Of a DNA stretch of 64,000 nt, positions 17,128-25,758 are shown one piece after another. The stretch spans positions 434,001 to 498,000 of the forward strand of contig NZ_JBPPGJ010000001.1 in assembly GCF_051594765.1 (NCBI RefSeq). Reading direction: 5' to 3'. The notes under the pieces are model-generated. The model saw nothing but the letters and a program-made list of their open reading frames with translations. It was not told where the DNA came from and searched no databases. Origin of the DNA: Paenibacillus_AR sp051594765. Its GTDB lineage: Bacteria; Bacillota; Bacilli; Paenibacillales; NBRC-103111. The position numbers and the translations under genes are program-made. How positions within the stretch are numbered: position 1 is the first letter of the stretch; every line of letters starts with the position of its first letter.

Positions 17128-19395
17128 TTATGGGCTCCTCCGGCTGTCCCGCTCCTTGCGGTAGTCGCCGGGGGTGATGCCCTCGCTCTTCTTGAATACG
17201 CGGATGAACGACATGGGGTACAGGTACCCGACCTGCTCCGCGATGCTCTGAACGGAGTCTCCGGTCTCCTCCAACAGCCGCTTGGCCCGCTCGATTCGGA
17301 GCTTCGTCAGGTAATCCACGAACTTCTCGCCGAACTCCTCCTTGAAGATCCGGCTCAACGTCTTCAGGTTCATGCCGAAGGCTTCGCTGATCTGGGCCAG
17401 GGACAGATTCGGGTCTGTATAATGCTCTCCGATGTAGGCGCGGATCTGCGCGGCCTGTGTATACTGCTCCCGGCCTGCGCGCAGCGCCTGAAGCCCGGCC
17501 CCCGCAGCCGCAAGCGGCGCCAAGAGGGCCTGCCGCGCTTCCTCGATCCACTCGTAGTGCTCCGGCACCGACTGGAATGCCTCCAGATGGCCCTTCCGCC
17601 AAGCCTCCAACAGGTCGTGAGGCGCTTCCTCCATATCCCGGATCACTTGGGCCTTGAAGGTCTGCACGATCCGGGTAATCTCCTCCTTGCCGTACTCTCC
17701 GGAGGTCAAGGAGGCGAAGGACCGGTTAAAGCGTTCTTCCCAATCCGGATTGCCCAGCCGGAACAGCTGTGCGGCCTCCTTCAGCTCCTGCAGCAGGGCA
17801 TCCATCCGGATCCCACCCTCTGCACTGCGCCCGTCGTAGACGTAGACCCGGTTGGGACCGGAGACCAGCTTCCGTTCCGCCGCCGCTACCGCATGCTGGT
17901 AAGCAGCCGGCAGCTCGGAGGCGTCCTGGACAGGCGGTCCGAAGCCAAAGGTGACGGTGAACGCCAGGTACTGCTCCACCCACTGGCGGGCCCGGTCAGC
18001 CATGGTCCGGGTCAGCTCCCGCAGCGCCGGTTCCCCGGCAGGGCTCCCTTTCGCCTCCCCTTGGGGCTCGGGATAAAGGAGCCCCAGCCGATTGGGAGCG
18101 ATCCACTCCGTCCAGAGCATGACGCCCTCCTCCTCGGCGATCTCCTGAATGGCGCTGCGGACCGTAAATTTGAACAGCGACTGGTCCCTTAAGGAATATT
18201 GCGACGTGAACGCCTCGTAATAATCGATCTCGACCATGCCGAAGACGGCGGTTCCCAGCGGGAACGCCAGCCCCAGCTTCTGCGTCTCCAAGCTTAGGTT
18301 CTCCCGAGTCAACACCCGCGTCCCGTCCAATAGCTCCTTGAACAGATGCACGCGCCGGTACAGGATGCCCTCGGCCTGCTGCTTCTCATAGTCGTTGGTC
18401 TGCTCGATCAAGCTCACGAGAGCATGGTCGATGAACGCGAAATCATCATCCTCCGCCGTCCGGGTCAGGAGGCTGCTGTGCCGCTGTCCGAAGGTCTGGA
18501 CCCGCTCCAGCAGCTGCTCCAGGGGACGGTAATGCCGGTGGCTGATATAGGTCATGGCCGCGATGCCCCCCAGGACGACGATCAGTCCCAGGACATACCA
18601 TACCGTCATGAAATCCGAGATCAGTGAATACCAGCTTCCCTGCCGGAAGCCCAGCAGCACTTGATAGCCGGTGTAGGGGGACACCTGGCGGATGGTGTCC
18701 TTCTCTCCATCCCGGGCGCATCCTGCACCGTTGCCGGCGAAGCTAAGACCCCTGCCGTCCGACAGACAGACTTGGGCGCCGCCGTCGATTTCCATCTCCC
18801 GGACCAGCGCCTGAAGGGAGGACAAGCGGATATTGACCACAATGAGCCCCTGCTCCCCGGAATAATAAGGCACCCGCTTCACCAGGGACACCACCTGACG
18901 GGGTTCCCCGCCGGTGAATAGAACCTGGTTCCGTGCGCCGCTCCATAGATAGGGCTTCTGCTCCTTCATGGCCTCCTTGATGAATTCCCGGTCCCCGAAT
19001 TCGTCCAGCTCCGAAGAGAAGGACTGCATCAGGACCTTGCCGTCCGCCTGGCGGAACAGATAGACCGACTCGATCATCGGCAGCGGCGTCATGAAGTCCA
19101 GTATGGTGTTGGTGACCTCGTAATAGTCGTAGGACACCATGCCGGAGGAGGTTTGAAAGTAGGCGCGGACCTTATCGTTCAGCAGCAGGCTTTTGCTGGC
19201 CATGGTATCGATGTTCTGCAGGGTGGCGTCCATGATCTGCATGACCTGGCCCGCATACACCCGGTTGGCCTTGACCGTCTGCTTCTTGGTCGTTTCGTTC
19301 ATGGCCAGGAAGAACACCAGGATCAGACAGAAGACTACGGCGATGAAGATCGGAAGATAGGACAGAATCAGACGGTACAACCACTTCTTGTGCAT
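17128..19395 (-). CDS. Membrane-bound AraC-family transcriptional regulator, YesS-like
   Basis: 755 residues. One membrane helix at about 8-30, an extracellular sensor region to about 265, a second helix (about 268-290, VLGLIVVLGGIAAMTYI), a cytoplasmic linker, and a C-terminal AraC DNA-binding domain (about 650-748) with two helix-turn-helix units (LSLAQISEAFGMNLKTLSR and DSVQSIAEQVGYLYPMSF). Length and layout match Bacillus YesS, which activates rhamnogalacturonan genes. Such proteins sense an extracellular sugar directly and activate nearby operons, without a separate kinase. It lies about 100 bases after the GH105 gene and just before the transporter operon, its likely target. The ligand is unknown. 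Confidence 0.9.
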   Translation of the reverse strand: MHKKWLYRLILSYLPIFIAVVFCLILVFFLAMNETTKKQTVKANRVYAGQVMQIMDATLQNIDTMASKSLLLNDKVRAYFQTSSGMVSYDYYEVTNTILDFMTPLPMIESVYLFRQADGKVLMQSFSSELDEFGDREFIKEAMKEQKPYLWSGARNQVLFTGGEPRQVVSLVKRVPYYSGEQGLIVVNIRLSSLQALVREMEIDGGAQVCLSDGRGLSFAGNGAGCARDGEKDTIRQVSPYTGYQVLLGFRQGSWYSLISDFMTVWYVLGLIVVLGGIAAMTYISHRHYRPLEQLLERVQTFGQRHSSLLTRTAEDDDFAFIDHALVSLIEQTNDYEKQQAEGILYRRVHLFKELLDGTRVLTRENLSLETQKLGLAFPLGTAVFGMVEIDYYEAFTSQYSLRDQSLFKFTVRSAIQEIAEEEGVMLWTEWIAPNRLGLLYPEPQGEAKGSPAGEPALRELTRTMADRARQWVEQYLAFTVTFGFGPPVQDASELPAAYQHAVAAAERKLVSGPNRVYVYDGRSAEGGIRMDALLQELKEAAQLFRLGNPDWEERFNRSFASLTSGEYGKEEITRIVQTFKAQVIRDMEEAPHDLLEAWRKGHLEAFQSVPEHYEWIEEARQALLAPLAAAGAGLQALRAGREQYTQAAQIRAYIGEHYTDPNLSLAQISEAFGMNLKTLSRIFKEEFGEKFVDYLTKLRIERAKRLLEETGDSVQSIAEQVGYLYPMSFIRVFKKSEGITPGDYRKERDSRRSP

Positions 19396-19500
19396 GCTGC
19401 TCTCTCCCCGCTGTTCATGGACATACGCTGTCGTTTTCGTCCATCTTATCGTAAAAGCGGGGGGAAGGCCATATACACCTTTCTTGTTAATGCCGCCGGA

Positions 19501-20580
19501 TCAGCCGTGCTTCAGCGCCTCCACCAGCAGGAGCAGCGTCATCGACTGCCCATACGGCATGGGGCATATCGGGATATCCCGGTAATCCTGCAGGGTCCGG
19601 CCCATGCCCGTTCCATAGGACACGCCCTGAACCACGCCGTCTGCGTCGATCTGGCTTACGACATAACCGAAGGCTCTCCAGGCGCACTCCGCATAGCTTG
19701 CATCCAGGATCCCCTTGCGGACCGCCTTCAGCATGCCGTAGGCGAAGGCCGCCGTGGCCGAGGTCTCCAAGTAAGACGACGGGTCATCCAGCAGCGTGTG
19801 CCATCCGCCGGAGGCATCCTGCAGCTCCCGGAGCTTGGCCGCCTGCCGCTCCAGCGACGTAACGAGAAATTCCTGCACGCCCCAGGGCAGCTCCAACATC
19901 TCGAGATAATCCACCAGCCCGGCGGTATACCAAGAGTTGCCCCGGGCCCACAGCGCCTTGGCGAAATGATGGTGTCCCTCGAAGGTCCACCCGTGGAAGA
20001 ACAGGCCCGTCACCGGGTCGGTCAAATATTTCAGATGCACGAGAAACTGGCGGATGCTCTCCTGGATCAGACGGTCATCCTTCAGCAGAATGCCCATCCG
20101 AGCCACGAACAGGACCGTCATATAGAGCGTATCGTCCCACAGCTGGCCCGGGTTCAGCTGCCCCGTCACTTCATGCTGGATGCCACCCTCCGGCGTGCGG
20201 GGCATGTCGTGCATCACATAGTGCAGCCATTCCTTGCAGGCGTCCAGATAGGCGGTCTTGCCGGTTTCCTCTGCCAGATAAGACAGCGTCAGCATGGGAC
20301 ACATGGTGTTGACGTTCTTCAGCGGCGGTCCTTCGGCCAGCTTGCGGTCGAACCAGTCCGTCAAGTACTGGAGCATGGCGGGGTCCCGCTTCTCCTGGAA
20401 GTAGAGATAGATGGCGAACAAGCCTACCCCCTGAGGCCATTCCCAGTTCTCCATAGAGATGATGCCGATGGGGGCGGATTCCTTCAAGGAGCCCTTCATA
20501 TCCATCATCTGTTCGACCACCCGTTCGATCTGCCGCTCCAATCCGGCGCGCAGCTCCGGAGTCCCTGTGGTATTCAACAT
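19501..20580 (-). CDS. GH105 unsaturated uronyl / rhamnogalacturonyl hydrolase (YteR/YesR-like)
   Basis: 359-residue cytoplasmic enzyme of the alpha/alpha-barrel GH105 family, which removes the 4,5-unsaturated uronic acid left on oligosaccharides by polysaccharide lyases. Family hallmarks: WPQGVGLFAIY near the N-terminus, NPGQLWDDTLYM carrying the catalytic aspartate, FHGWTFEGHHHFAKALWARGNSWY, and SATAAFAYGMLKA. An ATG at 20580 is chosen because AAGGAG lies seven bases before it; a TTG six bases further upstream is too close to that site. It begins about 20 bases after the GH2 stop. Its presence is the best clue that the locus handles lyase-cleaved, uronate-containing polysaccharide. Confidence 0.9.
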   Translation of the reverse strand: MLNTTGTPELRAGLERQIERVVEQMMDMKGSLKESAPIGIISMENWEWPQGVGLFAIYLYFQEKRDPAMLQYLTDWFDRKLAEGPPLKNVNTMCPMLTLSYLAEETGKTAYLDACKEWLHYVMHDMPRTPEGGIQHEVTGQLNPGQLWDDTLYMTVLFVARMGILLKDDRLIQESIRQFLVHLKYLTDPVTGLFFHGWTFEGHHHFAKALWARGNSWYTAGLVDYLEMLELPWGVQEFLVTSLERQAAKLRELQDASGGWHTLLDDPSSYLETSATAAFAYGMLKAVRKGILDASYAECAWRAFGYVVSQIDADGVVQGVSYGTGMGRTLQDYRDIPICPMPYGQSMTLLLLVEALKHG

Positions 20581-20600
20581 ATTCAATCTCCTTCTCTCGT

Positions 20601-23600
20601 CTATTTCGGCTCCACTTCATCCACCGTCAGGCGGAATTGCAGGTGGGTCATCGGCGTGCCGTCCGGATTCCGGAAGATCAGCCGCAGCCGAAGATCTTCT
20701 TCATCGCCGCGGGCGATAACCAAGAGGCGGTTGATCCCGCCCCGGAGCCGGAGGGCCAGGCCGTCGGCCTCCGTAAGTGCCGCGCCGTTCAGATAATACT
20801 CGCAGGACCCGTTGGTCTCGGCGGACAAATATCCTCTGGACACGCCCGGCGCCACGCCGCTCCCGGGATGCCCCAGCACATGGACGAAGCACGTCAGGAA
20901 AAAGACTCCGCCCCGGCTGTCCGCCAGGCGGATGTAACCGTCGCGCGGATGCTTCTCCTTCTTCTTCATCCAGCCGTAGAGCCCCTCGCCGAGATTGTTC
21001 AGCGAGAACTCCGGATCGGCGTAATAAGCCTTCATCCCTTCGTAGTCGATGTAGGGCGGACAGGGCAGCGCCATCATGGCCTCCACCGCGTAGTGGCCCG
21101 CCGCCTTCTCCGAGCGGAGAAGCACGTCCCGGAAGGCCGCGCCCAGATTCGCCAGGAGCCGAGTGTACAATCGGACGCTCTTCTCGTCCGATTCCACAGC
21201 CGCCAGCTGGCTCAGCACCACACGGCCTCGTCCCAGCGGCACCTCCGCCAGCATGGCTGCGGACGGCTGGGCCATCTCCCGCGCCAGCTCCACCAGAGCC
21301 CGCCGGCTGTATTCCGCCGTCTGCCGGTCCACGAAGTAATCTTTCCACGGCGTGCCCTCCACGGTTCGGCACAGCACCTCCGCCCCGGCCAAGTCCAGTC
21401 CGTGGTGAGCCAACGGCCGGTTGGTGACGTCCCTCGGGGACAAGTGAACCTTATCGAAGCCGAACAGGTCCACCGGACTGAAGCCTGCAACCGTTGGATG
21501 CGCTCCATCCGCTTCCAGATGGAACGATTCGTGTGCGCAGACCTCCACCGGCTGGTCCAACAGCCGGGACAGAGCCTCCGCATCGGATGGAGCCGCCGGC
21601 AGCAGAACGAGCCGTCCTCCCCGCTCCACGAATGCCTTCACCGCTGCGCAAGCCTCGGCCTGCCGGAGCACCGCTGGGGATGCCGCCAGCAGCGGGAAGC
21701 CCTCCAGCTCTTCGGCTGAGCCCACCGCGGTATGCTCCAGTCCGAGCTGGTCCAGGAACCTGCGTTCCGCGTCCTCCGCCCAGACGGCGGTCCGTACCGC
21801 AGGTGCGGGTGCAGCCCCGCCAACGTACTCCAGCAGGTTCCGCAGCAGCACGGCTGCCTGCGGCACCCGCCCGAAGTTGGCCGTCAGCTCCAGCTGGCAG
21901 GCCACCAGGAGCCCGGTGCCGTGGCGGTATTCGAGAAGCGGCGACCACAGATCCCCGCCATCGCCGAAGTCCCCCCTGCTGCATTCCAGCAGCAGGCGGA
22001 AATCCCCCTCCACCGGCTTGACGAAGCTCTGCCGGATGATGGGCTCCGGCCCCTCCTCCAGAACCCGGCCGCTCCAATACATGAAGTCCCTGTCGTTCAG
22101 CCCCTTCAGGACGGGATGGCTGTAGTGGCCCGCATGGGCCCGGATAAATTCCTGCTTCGTCAGCTCCAGCGTGCCGACGGACCAATCGAACTGCTCCAAG
22201 AGCAGCACCCGGCCGCCATGGAGAACGAACGCCCGGAGGGCCGCTTCCAGGCTGCCGTCCGCATCCTCCGCATAGCTGCCGACGACCAGCGCCTCCACCT
22301 TTGCCGTGCGGATCTCTTCCAAGGTTACGGGGATACAGCCCTCCAGCAGGCCGGCCCAATCGGCGCGCCCGCTGTCCACGCCATAGGATCCCATTCTGCA
22401 GCGAAGCGGAACCGGGCTTCTCTTGAGTCCAGCCGAACGAATCCGGTATTCCTGCTCCAGGGTATGCACCACCCGATCTTCATGGCGAAGCACGACGGTC
22501 AGCACGGCTGTCTCCGTGTCTCCGAAGGGGACCCCGGCCGGCTGCCATTCCACCTCCAGCCGCTTCCGCTCCGCAGGCTCCTGCCGCCACGTAAAGCGGC
22601 GCTCCAGCAGCTTCTGTGCCCCTTGGCGGACGTACACCTCGGCCTGGACCTCATGGCTGTCCAGCGTGTCGTTATAAACATCGAAGCTTCGGGTCACCGG
22701 CGCGTCATCGTAGAAGCTGTCGTTATATTCCGCCTGGATGACGGTCACGGGCTTAAAGGCCGGCGCCATGATCTCATAGGACGGATTCGGCGAATAAGCG
22801 GGATAGCACTCGGGCAGCAGGCCGTTGTGGAGCGTCAGCGAATACTTCGGGATCACCTTGGGCTTGGTCCCCGGCCCGCCCAGCTCCGTCCAGACCAGCG
22901 GGATATCCCGCTCCGGCATGCTGCGCATGAAGTAGTGGGCGAAGTTGAAGGTGGCGATCCCGGGCACATCGCAACGGCGGGCATACTCCACGAAGAGCCG
23001 CTCTTTCCAGGCGATGCCCTTCACGCATTCCTCCGGATTGGCGTACGCCTTCAAGCCCATGTACATGCTGCTGTTCTGCGGACAGACGTACCACCAGCCG
23101 CCATGCTCGCCGAACAGCAGCGGCACGCTCCGGTCCCATTGGTCGATGGTGCCGTCGATGTTGTAATGCCGGCTCTCCACCTCGGTCCCTTCCTTGCCCA
23201 GAAGCCGGTTGTCCCCCTCGACGATAATGGGCCGGGTCGGGTCCAGCTGCCGCATGGCCTCCATCATAGCGGGAATATGCTGCTTGTAGCCGTCCCGGCC
23301 GTCCACCCACCGCATCTCGTTCTGCAGGCTCCAGAGAATGACCGACGGATGGTTCCGGTCCCGACGGACCAGCCGCTTGGCATGCTCCATACACGCCTCC
23401 ACAAAATGCGGATGGTCCGCCTGCATGGACTTGGTGGAGCCGTAGATGGCCGTCTCGTCCACCAGCAGCATCCCTTCCTCGTCGGCGATATCCAGATAGT
23501 ACGAGGGGTGGGGCTCCGCATGGAGACGGATGCAGTTCACGCCGGATTCCCGGCACAGGCGGTACCAGCTGCGGACGTACTCCTCCGTCTGTTGGATCGC

Positions 23601-24596
23601 CCCTTGAAAATGCCAGGAATCCCCGCGAAGATGAACGGGAATGCCGTTCAGGACAAAGCGGGGCCCCTCGGTCCAGATCTCGCGGAACCCGAAGCGGGTC
23701 CGAAGAATATCTGTAGTGGCGTCCCCCTGCTGCAGCTCCAGGACCAAGCTGTACAGGTGCGGATGATCCGGGGACCACAGCACCGGATCGGCCCAATCCA
23801 GCTCGAACCGGACCGGGTGCAGTCCGCTTTCGGAGACGGGACCGGCCTGCTCCAGCTCCCGGAGACGGTCCTTCCGGGCCGTCAGCACCACTCCTCCAGA
23901 CGGATCGCACACGCGAAGGATCAGACTCATCTGACGGGAGGACTCCGGAACGCCAGGCTGCAGAAGCAGCTCCGCTTCCACCTCCAACCGCCGTCGGCGG
24001 ACCGAGGTGCGGACGGTCACATCGGCGATAGCGTCCATAGGCTCACACTCCAGCGCCACATCCTGCCATATTCCCCGGGCAATGGCCCCGAACCACGAGC
24101 CCACAAGCCCGGTGACCTTTTGCTGCCCCGAAGGGAGGGTGACCGTATCGAAGCTGCCGCAGACCACATGAAGCTCATGGTCCCCCGGCGCCGCCAGCCC
24201 CGTAATGTCCACCCGGAGCGGCAGATAGCCGTCCTCCCAGAGGGCGACCCGGGTTCGGTCTACGTATACCGCGGCTTTTTGCATCACGCCGTCCATTCGA
24301 AGATAGATGCGCCGGCCGGCCATCTCCTCCGGAACCCGGAACCGGGTGTGCAGCACCCCTGCCTCCGCCCGGTCCCATTCCTTCGGATAGCCGTACAGAT
24401 CGAACGGGCGGAAGCCATGGGCCGGCACCTCACCGAAGGGAATGCCGCTGGCCGGCGTATAGCTGCTTCTCCAGCTGGAAGGCACCCGGACCTTTACATC
24501 CTCATATCGCAGCTCCGCCGGAAGCTCCCGGCGCTGCGGCTCCCCGTACAAGGGCATAAAATCCCATTCGCCGTTCAAGTCCAATCTTTGTCTCAT
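20601..24596 (-). CDS. Long glycoside hydrolase family 2 enzyme with C-terminal GATase-like regions
   Basis: 1331 residues, well above the 600-1050 usual for GH2. The N-terminal part has the GH2 sugar-binding jelly roll (LDLNGEWDF), the Ig-like domain and the TIM barrel. The acid/base glutamate is in ILWSLQNEMRW and the likely nucleophile in PLLFGEHGGWW, both near the expected spacing. After about residue 700 the sequence contains repeated alpha/beta stretches (ALRAFVLHGGRVLLLEQ and VKAFVERGGRLVLLPAAP) that look like glutamine-amidotransferase-fold domains, as in some large GH2 and GH42 enzymes. There is no signal peptide. ATG at 24596 overlaps the preceding stop (ATGA), with GGGAGAG upstream. 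The sugar removed cannot be stated; beta-galactosidase or beta-glucuronidase-type activity is possible. Confidence 0.88.
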   Translation of the reverse strand: MRQRLDLNGEWDFMPLYGEPQRRELPAELRYEDVKVRVPSSWRSSYTPASGIPFGEVPAHGFRPFDLYGYPKEWDRAEAGVLHTRFRVPEEMAGRRIYLRMDGVMQKAAVYVDRTRVALWEDGYLPLRVDITGLAAPGDHELHVVCGSFDTVTLPSGQQKVTGLVGSWFGAIARGIWQDVALECEPMDAIADVTVRTSVRRRRLEVEAELLLQPGVPESSRQMSLILRVCDPSGGVVLTARKDRLRELEQAGPVSESGLHPVRFELDWADPVLWSPDHPHLYSLVLELQQGDATTDILRTRFGFREIWTEGPRFVLNGIPVHLRGDSWHFQGAIQQTEEYVRSWYRLCRESGVNCIRLHAEPHPSYYLDIADEEGMLLVDETAIYGSTKSMQADHPHFVEACMEHAKRLVRRDRNHPSVILWSLQNEMRWVDGRDGYKQHIPAMMEAMRQLDPTRPIIVEGDNRLLGKEGTEVESRHYNIDGTIDQWDRSVPLLFGEHGGWWYVCPQNSSMYMGLKAYANPEECVKGIAWKERLFVEYARRCDVPGIATFNFAHYFMRSMPERDIPLVWTELGGPGTKPKVIPKYSLTLHNGLLPECYPAYSPNPSYEIMAPAFKPVTVIQAEYNDSFYDDAPVTRSFDVYNDTLDSHEVQAEVYVRQGAQKLLERRFTWRQEPAERKRLEVEWQPAGVPFGDTETAVLTVVLRHEDRVVHTLEQEYRIRSAGLKRSPVPLRCRMGSYGVDSGRADWAGLLEGCIPVTLEEIRTAKVEALVVGSYAEDADGSLEAALRAFVLHGGRVLLLEQFDWSVGTLELTKQEFIRAHAGHYSHPVLKGLNDRDFMYWSGRVLEEGPEPIIRQSFVKPVEGDFRLLLECSRGDFGDGGDLWSPLLEYRHGTGLLVACQLELTANFGRVPQAAVLLRNLLEYVGGAAPAPAVRTAVWAEDAERRFLDQLGLEHTAVGSAEELEGFPLLAASPAVLRQAEACAAVKAFVERGGRLVLLPAAPSDAEALSRLLDQPVEVCAHESFHLEADGAHPTVAGFSPVDLFGFDKVHLSPRDVTNRPLAHHGLDLAGAEVLCRTVEGTPWKDYFVDRQTAEYSRRALVELAREMAQPSAAMLAEVPLGRGRVVLSQLAAVESDEKSVRLYTRLLANLGAAFRDVLLRSEKAAGHYAVEAMMALPCPPYIDYEGMKAYYADPEFSLNNLGEGLYGWMKKKEKHPRDGYIRLADSRGGVFFLTCFVHVLGHPGSGVAPGVSRGYLSAETNGSCEYYLNGAALTEADGLALRLRGGINRLLVIARGDEEDLRLRLIFRNPDGTPMTHLQFRLTVDEVEPK

Positions 24597-25270
24597 CTCG
24601 TTCTCTCCCTCTCCGCCATCCCCGCCCCCTCCGCTTGAATCGCCAGCAGGCAGGGAATATCCAGCCAGATCTTCCGTTCCCCGGGAGCCTCCTCCCACAG
24701 GATAAAATGCGGCTCCATGAGCGACGGCCAGTCTCCCGGTGTATTCGCCGTCCGAAGTATGCCTTCGTAAGCGGGCTTCTCGACTACTTCAGGACGCTCC
24801 GAGTAGAAGAACAGCAGGTTCTCATGCATGCCGATCATCCCGTACTTGTTGCCGATGCCCGGCCTCTCCTCCTGGAGCTGATAATGGTAGAAAATATAGC
24901 TGGCCGCCTGCTCCGGCTTAAGCCTCGCCACTCTGGCGTAAGGCTCCTTGGGCCCCATACGGGACCAATCCGCAGCCTCTACCGGACGCTGGTAGTGGAA
25001 GATATCGATCAGAGGCACCCAACGTCGCTCCTCCTGGGTTCCAGGCCAGACCAATAGACTCGTCTCCAGCCCCTCCAGCAGCTCCGCCGGAGCCACCGGC
25101 TTCCCGGCCGCTTCATAATAGAGGAACAGCTGCTCCTCCCACTGGTGCAAGGATAAGATGGGCACCCCGGCTTCCGTCATCCGGGTTCGGATCGAGGGCT
25201 CGCGGTCCTTCAGGAACCGGAGCGCTTCAGCCGGGTTCCCGCAATGGGCCCTGTACAGATTCCGGACCAT
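24593..25270 (-). CDS. Uncharacterised 225-residue protein heading the GH2-GH105-regulator operon
   Basis: I do not recognise the family. There is no signal peptide or membrane helix. Notable stretches are WEEQLFLYYEAAGKPV, IFYHYQLQEERPGIGNKYG, GMHENLLFFYSERPEV and PHFILWEEAPGERKIW; it is rich in Trp, Tyr and Glu and looks globular. The ATG at 25270 is preferred because AAGGAG lies about eight bases before it. A TTG at 25315 behind GGGGGAGG would add 15 residues but would leave almost no room for the proposed promoter. It is joined to the GH2 gene by an ATGA overlap, so the two products are made together; an accessory or enzymatic role in the same pathway is inferred. Confidence 0.6.
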   Translation of the reverse strand: MVRNLYRAHCGNPAEALRFLKDREPSIRTRMTEAGVPILSLHQWEEQLFLYYEAAGKPVAPAELLEGLETSLLVWPGTQEERRWVPLIDIFHYQRPVEAADWSRMGPKEPYARVARLKPEQAASYIFYHYQLQEERPGIGNKYGMIGMHENLLFFYSERPEVVEKPAYEGILRTANTPGDWPSLMEPHFILWEEAPGERKIWLDIPCLLAIQAEGAGMAERERTR

Positions 25271-25340
25271 CTGCGCCACTCCTTCTGTTGTGACTTTCCC
25301 CTCTACCCTAGTCAATAAACCTCCCCCCGTCTATGAACAA

Positions 25341-25353
25341 AATTCTCGCATAC
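25341..25353 (-). promoter_or_regulatory. Third copy of the AATTCTYGYATA motif, upstream of the GH2 operon
   Basis: AATTCTCGCATAC differs at two or three positions from the paired repeats at 16735-16789. It lies about 70 bases before the ATG of the first gene. A weaker relative, ATTCTCCGGAT, follows within 20 bases. Shared control of both transcripts by the AraC-type regulator is inferred. Confidence 0.4.
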
Positions 25354-25507
25354 GCCCGATTCTCCGGATGCGGCGCTCCGGGGATATAACCGAGAAAAAT
25401 CCCCATCCCCCGGTTCAACAATCCAAGCTTGTTTCATAAGCTGGAACTATAGGGGTTGCCGCTGCCGGGACAGTCACCGTAAGCGGCGAAGGAGAGGACG
25501 TGGACCG

Positions 25508-25693
25508 ATGCAAAGATGGTGGTGGAAAATCGAACGCTGGTGGTGGCGGACCAGGATCACGATACGCGGGGTGCTGTTCCCGCTGATCTGCATCCAGTTC
25601 GTCCGAACCTTGCTGTTCCCCAATCCGGTGGACGTATTCATCCTGTTCGTGCTGTTCTTGTTCTACCTGGGTTTCCTGTTGGATATGTACTAA
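25508..25693 (+). CDS. Small tryptophan-rich membrane protein
   Basis: 61 residues. The N-terminus carries two near-identical basic-aromatic units, RWWWKIE and RWWWRTR, followed by two hydrophobic segments (about 19-36 and 41-58) split by PNP. A hairpin membrane protein with both ends inside is the simplest reading. AAGGAGAGG lies 10 or more bases before the ATG. It is transcribed away from the sugar-utilisation locus and ends at a strong bidirectional terminator, so it is its own unit. Function unknown. Confidence 0.7.
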   Translation: MQRWWWKIERWWWRTRITIRGVLFPLICIQFVRTLLFPNPVDVFILFVLFLFYLGFLLDMY

Positions 25694-25700
25694 AAAAAAA

Positions 25701-25739
25701 GAACGTTCCGTCCCCCAGCGGGAATCGGAACGTTCTTTT
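25701..25739. terminator. Bidirectional terminator
   Basis: GAACGTTCCG (25701-25710) pairs with CGGAACGTTC (25726-25735), flanked by an A-run on the left and T4 on the right. It serves the small membrane protein on the plus strand and the SpoVID-like gene on the minus strand. Confidence 0.9.
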
Positions 25740-25758
25740 CCGTTCAGTGCGGCTTTCT

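Noticed and set aside
21732..24638. Open frame of about 970 codons on the plus strand opposite the GH2 gene
   Set aside because: Low-complexity His/Gln/Arg/Pro composition and no ribosome site; the minus strand carries clear GH2 motifs.
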